This document shows positions 24,537 through 34,419 of a stretch of 43,422 nt of DNA, piece by piece. The notes under the pieces are model-generated. The model was given only the letters and a program-made list of their open reading frames with translations. It was not told where the DNA came from and made no database searches. Position 1 is the stretch's first letter, and each line of letters opens with the position of its first letter. The stretch comes from Gemmatimonadota bacterium. Lineage in GTDB: Bacteria > Gemmatimonadota > Gemmatimonadetes > Longimicrobiales > Gaopeijiaceae. The stretch lies in assembly GCA_029879725.1 (NCBI GenBank), contig JAOUPR010000027.1, positions 1 to 43,422 of the forward strand. The letters are read 5' to 3'. Both the position numbers and the translations under genes were made by a program.

Positions 24537-26210
24537 TCAGCTCCCCGCTCCCGACGCGGCCAGCCGGTCCCGGGTGGCCGCGACCACCAGCTCTTCCGGT
24601 GTCCCGGTCTCGCCGAGGATCTCCAGGGCGCGCTGGAGTTGGAGGTCGTGAGCCTCCCCCTGCCGGAACGCTGCCGCGTTGCCCCATGCCTGCAGGGCGA
24701 TCTCACGCTCCAGCTGATACCGGACGAAGCGCGCGGCGGCCCGGAAGTCGGCGCGATCCACCTCGGTCTCGCGTCCGAGAAGGTCCTGATAGAAGTCGTC
24801 CAGGCTCCGCTGGGAGAGGGTGAATCCGGGCTCCAACCCGGGATGCTCCGGTATGTACTTCACCGCGAATCCGAAGACGGCCCGGAAGAAGGGACCGGCC
24901 TCGCGGAAGATCCTGCGGACCGCGGCCTCTTCCTCGGCGGTGAGGAGTTCCGGCCTGACGAACACGTCGGGGGTGATCCCTCCCCCCCCGTACAGGACCC
25001 TCCCTCCCATGGACTCGAACTCGGGCCGGCTCTCGAGATCCTCCCGCATCACGAGCTGGCCCGCGATGGACAGCCCATCGTAGTCATCCTCGGCGACGCG
25101 GTGATCCTCCGGGCTCTTGTGGATGGACCTCCCCACGGGCGTGTACCACCGAGCGGTGGTGAGCCTCAACGCGTTCCCGCCGCTCAACGGGAAGAGCGTC
25201 TGCACCGACCCCTTCCCGAACGTGCTCTCCCCCACCAGGACGGCCCGATCATGGTCCTGGAGTGCCCCGGCGACGATTTCCGACGCGGACGCGCTCCCGC
25301 CGTCCACCAGGACGACCACGGGAAGCCCGGGGTAGTGATCGCCGGTCCGGGCGGAGTACGTGGCGCTCTGGTTCGGGGCCCGCCCCCGCGTCTCCACGAT
25401 CACGTCGCCTTCCTCCAGGAAGAGGTCGGAGACCCCGATCCCTTCGTCCAGCAGCCCTCCCGGGTTCCCCCGGACATCCAGGATGAGCGATGTCATCCCC
25501 TCCGCGAGGAGGGAGTCCACGGCCGCCTGGATCTCCGAGGACGACGTTTCGCGGACGGTTTCGAAGGCGACGTACCCCACCCCGTCGTCGAGAAGCACGG
25601 CGAAGGGGACGGCGCGCAGGACGATCACCTCCCGCGTCAGCGTGAAGGGGATGGGCTCATCGACTCCCGGACGCCGCATCTTCACGTCCACGTCCGTGCC
25701 CGGACGGCCCCGCAAGAGATCGACCGCGTCGTCCACGTCCATCCCCTCGGCGGACGCGCCCGCGATCTCGAAGAACTGGTCTCCGGCGCGTACGCCGGAA
25801 CGGGCGCCCGGACTCCCCGGAATGGGACTCACCACGGTGACCCAGCCGTCCCGCTCCACCACTTCGAGCCCCACACCGGCGTAGTCTCCCTCGGTGCGGA
25901 TGCGCAGGTTCTCGTAGTCCGAAGCCTCCAGGTAGGAGGAGTTGGGATCATCCAGGTCCTGGATGATTCCGTCGATGGCGGAATCGTACAGGTCGTCACC
26001 GTCGACTTCGTCGACGAAGCTCGACTCCACGCGGTCCACGATCTCCTGGAACACGCGGGCCCTGATGAAGATGTTCTCGGCCCGGCGCGAGCCCGTCTGG
26101 AGGAGCCAGCCTCCGGTCATGGTCGCCACGATCAGCACCGCGGCCGGCATCCACACCCCTCTCGCTCTATCCACTACACTGACTCCAGCAGAATCAAACG
26201 CCTCCGGCAT
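24537..26210 (-). CDS. S41 (C-terminal processing) peptidase, membrane-anchored
   Basis: A 557-residue CtpA/Prc-type serine protease of the envelope. A single membrane anchor (about 20-37) leads to the periplasm. A PDZ domain follows (about 105-185) and the S41 domain has GGSASASE with Ser308, then ESTFGKGSVQ with Lys333 and Gln337, the spacing of the Ser-Lys-Gln triad in CtpB. The last ~150 residues are helical and unassigned. The start ATG 26210 overlaps tmk by 17 bases; a GTG 12 codons on is an alternative. It is expected to trim or degrade periplasmic proteins. Confidence 0.94.
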   Translation of the reverse strand: MPEAFDSAGVSVVDRARGVWMPAAVLIVATMTGGWLLQTGSRRAENIFIRARVFQEIVDRVESSFVDEVDGDDLYDSAIDGIIQDLDDPNSSYLEASDYENLRIRTEGDYAGVGLEVVERDGWVTVVSPIPGSPGARSGVRAGDQFFEIAGASAEGMDVDDAVDLLRGRPGTDVDVKMRRPGVDEPIPFTLTREVIVLRAVPFAVLLDDGVGYVAFETVRETSSSEIQAAVDSLLAEGMTSLILDVRGNPGGLLDEGIGVSDLFLEEGDVIVETRGRAPNQSATYSARTGDHYPGLPVVVLVDGGSASASEIVAGALQDHDRAVLVGESTFGKGSVQTLFPLSGGNALRLTTARWYTPVGRSIHKSPEDHRVAEDDYDGLSIAGQLVMREDLESRPEFESMGGRVLYGGGGITPDVFVRPELLTAEEEAAVRRIFREAGPFFRAVFGFAVKYIPEHPGLEPGFTLSQRSLDDFYQDLLGRETEVDRADFRAAARFVRYQLEREIALQAWGNAAAFRQGEAHDLQLQRALEILGETGTPEELVVAATRDRLAASGAGS

Positions 26211-26844
26211 CCGCCGGAAAGCGGTTCGGGAACTCCCTGATCAGGCAGTCCCGGATGCGTCGATGGACCTCTTCCGGAGTGCCCCGCGCTTCCAACACCC
26301 TCACGTTGGGCTCCACCTCCGCCAACGCCAGGTACCCTTCGCGGACCTTGGCCATGAAGCCGTCTCCCGCAGACTCGATGCGGTCCGCGGACATCCCGGC
26401 ATGGGACTGGCGGGAGCGGCCCTCCTCCACAGGTACATCCAGAACGACATAGAGGTCCGGCTCCAGCCCTCCGGTGGCGAACGCGACGGCCTTCCGGACC
26501 TCGTGGAGATCCAACCCCCGCCCGTACCCCTGGTAGGCCATCGTGGAGAGGGCGAAGCGGTCCGCCAGCACCACCCTCCCGGCGGCCATCGCCGGTCGGA
26601 CCACGTCGCGTACGAAGGCAGCCCGCGCACCCAGGATCAGGAAGAGCTCGGTTTCGGGGGGCATGTCCAGGTCCGTCCGCCCCAGCACCACCGACCGGAT
26701 GGCCTCGCCCACCGCCGTCCCGCCGGGCTCCCGGGTGACCAGGTGGTCCACCCCGAGGGCCTCCAGCCAACCCGACAGAAGCGCGATCTGGGTCGACTTG
26801 CCCGCGCCTTCCCCGCCCTCCAACACCACGAAGAGGCCACTCAC
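26194..26844 (-). CDS. tmk: Thymidylate kinase
   Basis: A 216-residue kinase that turns dTMP into dTDP. It has the P-loop LEGGEGAGKST near residue 8, the DR(F/Y) motif as LADRFALST, and the lid region between DVPVEEGRSRQ and DRIES. The start GTG 26844 has GGGAGG about 7 bases before it and gives the family start VSGLFVVLEG; the longer ATG frame begins 12 codons upstream. It is the first gene of the long 26844-16304 block, after the hairpin that ends the ino1 unit. Confidence 0.95.
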   Translation of the reverse strand: MSGLFVVLEGGEGAGKSTQIALLSGWLEALGVDHLVTREPGGTAVGEAIRSVVLGRTDLDMPPETELFLILGARAAFVRDVVRPAMAAGRVVLADRFALSTMAYQGYGRGLDLHEVRKAVAFATGGLEPDLYVVLDVPVEEGRSRQSHAGMSADRIESAGDGFMAKVREGYLALAEVEPNVRVLEARGTPEEVHRRIRDCLIREFPNRFPADAGGV

Positions 26845-26890
26845 CGGCACACCTCCCGGATCAGGATCCTTCCCGTCCATGAAGACGTCC

Positions 26891-26919
26891 GGGGGGCGCC
26901 CGACATGCGGGCGCCCCCC
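26891..26919 (-). terminator. GC-rich terminator-like hairpin after ino1
   Basis: A perfect 11-bp inverted repeat (GGGGGGCGCCC and its complement) with a 7-base loop begins 28 bases past the ino1 stop and before tmk. No T-run follows, as is common in very GC-rich genomes, so it may act with Rho or as a transcript end stabiliser. Confidence 0.6.
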
Positions 26920-26946
26920 GAGCAGTCCAGCCGCGTCCCGCGCACC

Positions 26947-28260
26947 CTACTCGTAGTACTCGACGCCGAGATGCGTGATCTGCTCCTCGCCCATCATCCA
27001 GCGAAGCGTGTTCTTGAGCTTCCAGTGCTGGATGAAGATGTCGTGCTCCGGATACAGCCCCGGCGCCGTCTGGGGGCTCTTGAAGTAGAACGAGAGCCAC
27101 TCCTGGATCCCCTTCATCCCGGCCCGGCTCGCCAGGTCGAGGAAGAGCGCCAGGTCCAGCACGATGGGCGCGGCCAGGATCGAGTCCCGGCAGAGGAAGT
27201 CGACCTTGATCTGCATGGGATACCCCATCCAGCCGAAGATGTCGATGTTGTCCCACCCTTCCTTGTTGTCCCCACGGGGCGGGTAGTAGTTGATCCGCAC
27301 CTTGTGGTACATGTTCCCGTAGAGGTCCGGGTAGATCTCGGGCTGGAGGATGTGCTCCAGCACGCCCAGCTTCGAGACCTCCTTGGTCTTGAACGACTCC
27401 GGATCGTCGAGCACCTCACCGTCCCGGTTCCCCAGGATGTTGGTGGAGAACCACCCGCTCAGCCCCAGCATGCGGGTCTTGAAGCCCGGCGCCAGGATGG
27501 TCTTCATCAGGGTCTGGCCGGTCTTGAAGTCCTTTCCGCAGATGGGCACGCCCTTCTCGATGGCGAGTTGCTCCAGCGCCGGGAAGTCCGCCGACAGGTT
27601 CGGGGCCCCGTTGGCGTAGGGCACGCCTTCCATGATGGCCGCGTACGCGTAGAGCATGCTGGGCGTGATGGAGGCGTCGTTCTCCTCCATGGCCTTCTCG
27701 AACACTTCGATGGTCTGGTGGGCGGGTCCGGCCTGCACGTAGACCTCGGTGGAACCACACCACACCATGACCAGACGATCACATCCGTTCTCGGACTTGA
27801 AGTTGCGGATGTCCGCGCGGAGCTGCTCCGCCAGATCCTTCTTGGTGGGCCCGGACTTCGTGTTGGGGCCGTTCAGCTTCTTCACGTACGCCGGGTCGAA
27901 CACAGCCGGCATGGGCTTGATGGACTTGAGGAAGTCCTTGATGGGCTCCACGTGCTCGGGAAGGAGCACCCCGGCGTTGACGGCACTCGCGTATCCGTCG
28001 TCGGGGATGGGATCCCACGCACCGAACACCAGATCCTCCAGCCCCGCGAGGGACACGAAGTCCTTGATGAAGGGCGTGCGTGCGTCGGTACGCTTGCCGA
28101 GCCGGATGGTCGCCATCTGCGTCAGACTTCCCACGGGCTTGGCGATCCCCTTTCGGGCCGCCTCTACACCGGCCACGAAGGTAGTGGCCACGGCCCCGAA
28201 CCCGGGGAGAAGAACGCCAAGCCGGCCCTGGGCCGGACGGATCTCTGAAGGCTGCTTCAC
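26947..28260 (-). CDS. ino1: Myo-inositol-1-phosphate synthase
   Basis: A 437-residue NAD-dependent enzyme that makes inositol-1-phosphate from glucose-6-phosphate, the first step to inositol lipids and to inositol phosphates. The Rossmann start is LGVLLPGFGAVATTFVAGVE. Conserved blocks include SITPSMLYAYAAIMEGVPYANG, GVPICGKDFKTGQTLMKTI, NILGNRDGEVL and KVDFLCRDSILAAPI, with the catalytic Lys and Asp regions in place. The start is GTG 28260 with GAGGGAG just before it. Length and order match bacterial Ino1. It follows the YlbF homologue by 48 bases and ends before a strong hairpin. Confidence 0.97.
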   Translation of the reverse strand: MKQPSEIRPAQGRLGVLLPGFGAVATTFVAGVEAARKGIAKPVGSLTQMATIRLGKRTDARTPFIKDFVSLAGLEDLVFGAWDPIPDDGYASAVNAGVLLPEHVEPIKDFLKSIKPMPAVFDPAYVKKLNGPNTKSGPTKKDLAEQLRADIRNFKSENGCDRLVMVWCGSTEVYVQAGPAHQTIEVFEKAMEENDASITPSMLYAYAAIMEGVPYANGAPNLSADFPALEQLAIEKGVPICGKDFKTGQTLMKTILAPGFKTRMLGLSGWFSTNILGNRDGEVLDDPESFKTKEVSKLGVLEHILQPEIYPDLYGNMYHKVRINYYPPRGDNKEGWDNIDIFGWMGYPMQIKVDFLCRDSILAAPIVLDLALFLDLASRAGMKGIQEWLSFYFKSPQTAPGLYPEHDIFIQHWKLKNTLRWMMGEEQITHLGVEYYE

Positions 28261-28308
28261 GGAACTCCCTCACTCACCTTGAGTTAATGCCGATCCCGAA
28301 CTGATGGA

Positions 28309-28668
28309 TCACGACGAAATGATGATGCGGCTCGCGGCACCCTCCTGGATGCCCTGAGCCACGGTCTGGTTCACCTTGTGCATGACCTTCTCGAAATTGG
28401 TCTGCGCAACGATGAACTGCTGGAACACCGGCCGCGTCTGGAGTTCCTGGGCCGCGGCCTCGAACTCCTGGGCCAGCTCCTCGCTGGGCTGCTGTCCACT
28501 ACGGAAGGCAGCCTCGAGCTGGCCCTCCATCTCCCGGAGGCGGTTCCTCAACTCCACCGACTCACGGTCCTCGTCCACGGCCTGGCCGGCACGGCGCAGG
28601 GCCTGGTATTCGTCGGTGCGAGCGAGCGCACCGCCCAGTTCCTTCGCCATCTCGTAGATTCCAGCCAT
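28309..28668 (-). CDS. YlbF family protein
   Basis: A 119-residue, mostly helical protein of the YlbF/YmcA (Com_YlbF) family. It runs MAKELGGALARTDEYQALRR, then helices to QFIVAQTNFEKVMHKVNQTV, with no cysteines. In Bacillus subtilis YlbF, YmcA and YaaT form a complex that steers RNase Y and affects competence and biofilm genes. Only one such gene is seen here and no partners, so the role is open. The start is ATG 28668. It lies between prmC (21 bases upstream) and ino1. Confidence 0.8.
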   Translation of the reverse strand: MAGIYEMAKELGGALARTDEYQALRRAGQAVDEDRESVELRNRLREMEGQLEAAFRSGQQPSEELAQEFEAAAQELQTRPVFQQFIVAQTNFEKVMHKVNQTVAQGIQEGAASRIIISS

Positions 28669-28689
28669 GGTTGCCCTGCCTTTGTGGCG

Positions 28690-29612
28690 CTATGAGGCGC
28701 GGAGCAATCTGCGGGCCAACACCATCCGGGGCCGCCCCGCGAGATCACGCCGCACACGAATTTCCTCGAATTGTCCGGTATCGGCCACCAGCGCCGCCAC
28801 CGCCTCCGTCTGATCCGCTCCCACCTCCACGGCGAGAAGACCGCCGCACCTGAGGTGGTCTCCCACCTCCGCCACGAAACCGCGGATCACATCCAGTCCA
28901 TCGGGGCCTCCGAAGAGCGCACCCCCCGGCTCCCACTCACCCACTTCGGGCTGAAGGTCGCCCGCTTCCGACTCCGCCACGTAGGGTGGATTCGAAACCA
29001 CGACATCGAAGGTCTCACCTGAACGCACGGACCGGAAGAGGAAGCCTTCGCGGAGGTCCACGCGCTCGCCCAGATCCGACTCGTCCCGATTGACCCGTGC
29101 GACCTCCAGCGCCTCCGCCGAATTGTCCACTCCCACCACGTGATGGAAGGGTCCCTCCAGCGCCAGAGACAGGGCGATGGCGCCCGTCCCCGTCCCGACG
29201 TCCAGGGCGGTGAGCCCCTCCCCGCCCTCTTCCCTGGCCCACTCCAGGACCGCCTCGACCAACTCCTCCGTCTCGGGCCGTGGAATGAGAACCCGCCGGT
29301 CCACGTGGAGATCCAATTCCCTGAACGCCGCCCGGCCCAGAATGTACTGCAACGGCTCCCTGGACGCCCGTCTCCGCAGCAGTGGGCGGAAGCCGTCCAG
29401 CTCCGCCGCTTCGAGTGGCCGGTCGAACTCCAGATAGAGTTGGAGGCGCTCCGTGCCCAGTGCGTGCGCGAGAAGATGTTCGGCGTCGAGCTTTCCCCGC
29501 TCGACTCCCTTCTCCTCCAGGTAGGCGCCACTCCAGCGCATCAGGCGAAGCACCGTCCACGACTCCGCATCACCCGCCGGGCCGTTTCCGGAGCCCGCTC
29601 CCGCCGTCCCCG

Positions 29613-29616
<4 letters not shown>
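28690..29616 (-). CDS. prmC: Release factor glutamine methyltransferase PrmC
   Basis: A 308-residue SAM enzyme that methylates the Gln of the GGQ motif in release factors. An N-terminal helical domain (about 20-110) with [14 protein letters not shown] and [12 protein letters not shown] leads to the SAM motif [16 protein letters not shown] and the catalytic VVSNPPYV. A ~20-residue Gly/Ala-rich N-terminal extension is unusual; a later start is possible. Its ATG overlaps the prfA stop by ATGA. Its substrate, RF1, is encoded just upstream. Confidence 0.96.
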
Positions 29617-30710
<1,094 letters not shown>

Positions 30711-30758
30711 GGGAGATCCGCGGTACGCATGGCCGCGGAAGGGAGCCGCGGTGCGCGA

Positions 30759-30783
30759 ACGGCCGGGGCGGGCCCCCGGCCGT
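30759..30783 (-). terminator. Terminator-like hairpin between rpmE and prfA
   Basis: A perfect 10-bp stem (ACGGCCGGGG and its complement) with a 5-base loop, just after the rpmE stop and about 50 bases before prfA. There is no T-run. It could partly terminate rpmE transcription or shield the rpmE end of a processed transcript. Confidence 0.5.
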
Positions 30784-30791
30784 CCACGCGT

Positions 30792-30998
30792 CTAGTTCGC
30801 GGCGTTTCCGTACTTCTTCTTGAATCGGTCGACACGTCCCGCCGTGTCGACGAGCCGCTGCTTGCCGGTGTAGAAGGGATGGCACACCGAACAGATCTCG
30901 ATGTGTACCTCTTCCACCGTCGACATCGTCTCGAAGCGGTTGCCGCACGCACAGACGACGGTGGCCACCTTGTAGTCGGGGTGGATGCCCTGCTTCAT
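30792..30998 (-). CDS. rpmE: 50S ribosomal protein L31, zinc type
   Basis: A 68-residue L31 that sits at the subunit interface. CACGNRFET and [12 protein letters not shown] supply the zinc-binding cysteines of the C+ form. The start is ATG 30998 ([11 protein letters not shown]); longer frames upstream are shadow. A candidate promoter lies about 115 bases upstream and a hairpin lies just after. Because bacteria often swap C+ and C- L31 in zinc limitation, a second copy may be elsewhere, but none is in this window. Confidence 0.97.
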   Translation of the reverse strand: MKQGIHPDYKVATVVCACGNRFETMSTVEEVHIEICSVCHPFYTGKQRLVDTAGRVDRFKKKYGNAAN

Positions 30999-31110
30999 GT
31001 CCTGCTCCAGGCGCCTGAGTGAATCGGACCCGGATTCCGTGCGGAGTCTCGCGGCCCACTGTGTGAACGGGGAGCACCACCAGACGCGGTGAACCCCATA
31101 CAGACTGGGA

Positions 31111-31139
31111 AATATAGGCAACCCCGGGAACATGGTCCA
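31111..31139 (-). promoter_or_regulatory. Candidate promoter of rpmE
   Basis: In the 162-base gap between lnt and rpmE, the minus strand has TGGACC (31139-31134), a 17-base spacer and TATATT (31116-31111), five of six matches at -10. The leader would be about 105 bases, long for a small ribosomal protein gene. Confidence 0.45.
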
Positions 31140-31160
31140 GTCACCCCGCGGAGCAGTTCC

Positions 31161-32747
31161 TCAGCGGCCCAGCGGCCCCTCCGGGTCGCGGTCCCTTCCG
31201 GCGCGGAGCGACGCCAGCACCATGAGAACGGCCACCATGGCGGAGCCGTTCCCCGTCAGATCGCCCAGGCGGGTGTAGAGGGTGGTCACGTCGGTGGTGA
31301 GGACGGCCTCCGCCCGAACACCGGCGGTGAAGAGCTCGATCTCGCCGTACACGCGGCCCACGGGGTCCACGAACAGGGAGATCCCGGTGTTGGCGGACCG
31401 GGCCACGCCCATGCGATTCTCGATGGCCCGCATCACCATGTGGGCCGGATGTTGCCAGAGGGCGGTGGTCCGGGCGTACCAGGGCTCGCGCCCGTACCAG
31501 GCGTCGTTGGTGATGTTCAACAGGATGTCCGCTCCGGCCCCCCGGAAGTGACGCGCACCCTCCGGATAGGTGGACTCGTAGCACACCAGGACCCCGTATC
31601 CCTCGCCGTTCACCTCCGCCAGGGGCCACCCCTGTCCCACACCGAACTTCCCGAAGTACCGGAGGTTCCTCAGCCACGAAGCCGGCAGGAGAGGCACGCG
31701 TTCGACCATGGGCACCAGGTACCGCTTGTCGTACTGGTACCCGGTGAGCCCTTCCTGTGTGACCAGAAAGGCGGAGTTGTAGGGTACGTACGCCCCGAAC
31801 AGGTCTCCGCTGAAGCCGAGCCCGCCCAGGAGGACGGGAGCGCCCTGGGTGGCCGCGTACCCGGCCACGCGGTCCATCCACCCCTGCGCGTATTCGGCCC
31901 GTGGGTACAGGGGGAGCGCCACCTCCGGGAGGACGATGAGGTCCACCGAGCCCGGCTCCACCTGAGGGATCAACCGATCCAGCGACGCGAAGGTGCTGTC
32001 GAGGGCGGTGCGGGCATCGAGCTTGATGTGCTCGGGGATGTTGGGCTGCACCACCGCCACTCGGGCGGCCTCGCGCATCACCAGGTTCCCGGCGCGCCAC
32101 ACACCCCACGCCATGGGGAGGGCGGCCACCAGGAGCACCGCTCCCCACGAACGCACCGGGCGATCTCCCGCCCGGTGGCGCAACACGATGCCGGCCAGAA
32201 TCCCGTTCACCAGCGCGAGCCAGAACGTGACGCCCCGGGCCCCGACCACTTCCGCCATCCCCACCAACTCCGGAAACCCCGTCAGGGAGCTCCCCAATCC
32301 GAGCCAGGGAAAGGCCAGCGGTCCCGGCCAGTGCGCACGGAACCACTCCGCGGCGGTCCACGCCACCGGAAGCGCGAGCCAGAGGGGAACCGACATCCCG
32401 TGGTACATCCGGTGGAAGGTCCACGCGAAGAGCGCGGAGAGCCCCATGAGGAGGAGCATGCTCCCGACGTAGGCCAGGATGGCGAGCTTGGAGAACCAGA
32501 TCAGCGCCACCAGGATCCAGTACACCAGCGCACCGAAGTAGAGGGTACCCAGAACGAGCCCCCCACGCACCGCGGCGGCGCGCCCCTCCCCCCCCGGCGG
32601 AAGTCCGGCCATGAAGACCGCGAAGGGGACCAGAGCCACGAAGGGGGGGATGAGGAGATGCAGCGGCGGAAACGACACCGCCAGCAGCACGGCCGACAAG
32701 GCCGGAAGGGCCCACTCGCCCTTCCGGGGCCAGAACAGCGCCCTTAT
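31161..32747 (-). CDS. lnt: Apolipoprotein N-acyltransferase Lnt
   Basis: An inner-membrane enzyme that adds the third acyl chain to lipoproteins, 528 residues from the start used here. Eight or so membrane segments fill about 10-230, then the periplasmic nitrilase domain has LPEVALP (catalytic Glu), YDKRYLVPMVE (Lys) and VLVCYESTYP (Cys). No ATG, GTG or TTG lies near the expected N-terminus. ATA 32747-32745 fits best: GGAGG stands 7 bases upstream, and it overlaps the previous stop as ATAA, where neighbours have ATGA. Shorter alternatives are CTG 32738, TTG 32699 and GTG 32690, the last two cutting into the first membrane segment. The family call is firm; the start is not. Confidence 0.92.
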   Translation of the reverse strand: MRALFWPRKGEWALPALSAVLLAVSFPPLHLLIPPFVALVPFAVFMAGLPPGGEGRAAAVRGGLVLGTLYFGALVYWILVALIWFSKLAILAYVGSMLLLMGLSALFAWTFHRMYHGMSVPLWLALPVAWTAAEWFRAHWPGPLAFPWLGLGSSLTGFPELVGMAEVVGARGVTFWLALVNGILAGIVLRHRAGDRPVRSWGAVLLVAALPMAWGVWRAGNLVMREAARVAVVQPNIPEHIKLDARTALDSTFASLDRLIPQVEPGSVDLIVLPEVALPLYPRAEYAQGWMDRVAGYAATQGAPVLLGGLGFSGDLFGAYVPYNSAFLVTQEGLTGYQYDKRYLVPMVERVPLLPASWLRNLRYFGKFGVGQGWPLAEVNGEGYGVLVCYESTYPEGARHFRGAGADILLNITNDAWYGREPWYARTTALWQHPAHMVMRAIENRMGVARSANTGISLFVDPVGRVYGEIELFTAGVRAEAVLTTDVTTLYTRLGDLTGNGSAMVAVLMVLASLRAGRDRDPEGPLGR

Positions 32748-33760
32748 AGCGCCACCTCCACCCCGTCCCGGGCCGAGCGGTACGCCGCCTCCACCAACTC
32801 CATCAGGTGCTGCTGCTCCTCCGGGATGGGCGTGTCGGCCGACCCGGCCACGCTGCGCACGAAGTGGTCCAGTTGGCGGCGGTAGGCGTTGGTGTAGACG
32901 TTCTCCCCCCCACGCGGACGAGGCTGCCTGGGCGTCACGTCCAGCGGCCGGCCACCGAGCTGGCGGTAGACTTCGAAGGGTGCCAGGGAACCCGATCCCT
33001 CCGTCCCCATGACCCGGGCGTAGTAGCGGTCGTCGTCGGAGAAGAAGAAGTGGCTCACCTCCAACGACACCGCGACCCCCTGGTCGGTCTCCGCCAGGAT
33101 CGAAGCAGCCGTCTCGCCCATCCCGGCATCTCCCGTCATGATGGCCCGCAGACGCGTCACCCGCGGACGCCCGATGAGCCAGAGACAGAGGTCCAGCGCG
33201 GGCACGCCCAGATCCATGAGCACGCCGCCCCCCGCTTCGGCGGGATCCTGGCGCCAGGCGGGCCTCATCACCGGCATGGGCCGCTTCAGCCAACTCGCCC
33301 GTACCGCGTAGATGTCCCCCAACTCGCCTCCCGCCACGAACGCGCGCAGCGCGCTCACCTCGGGGCGGAAGCGGTGGGGAAAGCTCACCTCCAGGATCCG
33401 TCCGGCTTCCCTCGCCTTCTCCAGGACCCGGGCCACGCCCTTGGAGGAGAGCGCCACGGGACGCTCCACGAAGACGTGCTTTCCCGCCTCCAGGGCGGCC
33501 AGGGTCAACTCCTCGTGGCTGGCGTTGGGCGTGCAGATGACCACCGCGTCCACATCGTCCCGGTCCAGGAACTCCTCGGGGCCCAGAACCAGGGGAACGG
33601 CGTAGCGCTGCGCGACGGTGACCGCCTTGTGGAGGTCGACGTCCGAGACCGCCACCAGCTCCACCCCCGGGTGCTCCGAGAGAATGGGCACGTGCACCAC
33701 CTGGCTGATGGCGCCCGCGCCGACCACGGCAACTCGAGGAAGTCCCTTGCCCTCGGTCAT
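32744..33760 (-). CDS. Gfo/Idh/MocA-family oxidoreductase
   Basis: A 338-residue NAD(P)-dependent oxidoreductase. The N-terminal Rossmann domain (1-120) has VAVVGAGAISQ, then AVVICTPNASHEEL and KHVFVERPVAL; ERP replaces the more common EKP, with Arg in the Lys position. The C-terminal domain has the GGGVLMDLGVPALDL stretch, with Val where many members have His. Substrate is unknown; the family acts on sugars, inositols and biliverdin-like compounds. ATG 33760 overlaps the upstream gene by ATGA. The changed catalytic Lys and His positions make a standard dehydrogenase activity uncertain. Confidence 0.88.
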   Translation of the reverse strand: MTEGKGLPRVAVVGAGAISQVVHVPILSEHPGVELVAVSDVDLHKAVTVAQRYAVPLVLGPEEFLDRDDVDAVVICTPNASHEELTLAALEAGKHVFVERPVALSSKGVARVLEKAREAGRILEVSFPHRFRPEVSALRAFVAGGELGDIYAVRASWLKRPMPVMRPAWRQDPAEAGGGVLMDLGVPALDLCLWLIGRPRVTRLRAIMTGDAGMGETAASILAETDQGVAVSLEVSHFFFSDDDRYYARVMGTEGSGSLAPFEVYRQLGGRPLDVTPRQPRPRGGENVYTNAYRRQLDHFVRSVAGSADTPIPEEQQHLMELVEAAYRSARDGVEVAL

Positions 33761-34419
33761 CGGCTCCTACCCTCCCCTGCTGCAAGATTTCCGAAAAGGA
33801 TCCTGATCCCGGCCCGGACTTCGAAATACTGGAGGTCTCCCATGACCTCGTACCGTCCCTGCGTGCTCAAACGGAACTGATCCGCCAGGGGATATTCGAA
33901 CCCCAGGTGGAGATTGAATCCCGGGGTGAGGGAGTCGAGGAGATCCTCCACCAGAGTCCCCTGGATGGCGGCGCCCTCTCCGTCGAGCACGTGCAGCGCC
34001 ACCCCGGCGCCGGCGAAGCTGAACAGGCTCCCGGGAAGCCGCCACACGACCTGCCCGTCCAGAGCGACGGCCACGTCGGTCCACTGGATTTCACCCAGAT
34101 CCACGGGGGCGCCGGCGAGGTCCGTGAGGCGCGCTTCCAACTCCTGGACCTCCGCGTCCTTGAACGGAGAGGTCCAGTACGTGGCCGAGGGAACGATCCG
34201 GAGCCCCGGTCCCAGGTATCCCAGATCCACGAAGAAGGTGTAGCTGTACGCGTCCTCCACCCGGGACGGGAAGATCTGGCCCACCTCGCCGCCGATCCCC
34301 CGGAACGAAAGGTTCTCGTAGTCGAAGTCCGCCAGATCCTGTGCGGACAGCCCCCCCGCGGTCAGCGCGCCCACCCCCACGAGCAGGCCAAGAACCGTCC
34401 GCCGCTCCCAAGTGCTCAT
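33757..34419 (-). CDS. Secreted barrel-like outer-membrane protein, unknown
   Basis: A 220-residue protein with a clear signal peptide (basic MSTWERR, a hydrophobic core, then GGLSAQ). The mature part alternates polar and hydrophobic residues in strand-like runs (YSYTFFVDLGYLGPGLRIVP, GFNLHLGFEYPL) and ends with FEVRAGIRILFG, similar to small eight-stranded barrels. I do not recognise a named family. It is translationally coupled to rimO upstream (ATGA) and to the Gfo/Idh gene downstream (ATGA), and lies among lipoprotein genes (lolA, lnt), so an envelope role is likely. It could be a structural porin-like or surface protein. Confidence 0.78.
   Translation of the reverse strand: MSTWERRTVLGLLVGVGALTAGGLSAQDLADFDYENLSFRGIGGEVGQIFPSRVEDAYSYTFFVDLGYLGPGLRIVPSATYWTSPFKDAEVQELEARLTDLAGAPVDLGEIQWTDVAVALDGQVVWRLPGSLFSFAGAGVALHVLDGEGAAIQGTLVEDLLDSLTPGFNLHLGFEYPLADQFRLSTQGRYEVMGDLQYFEVRAGIRILFGNLAAGEGRSR

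Noticed and set aside
31161-33785. An 874-codon frame that would fuse lnt to a large N-terminal domain.
   Set aside because: The upstream part is the Gfo/Idh gene read in another frame; the fusion is not real.
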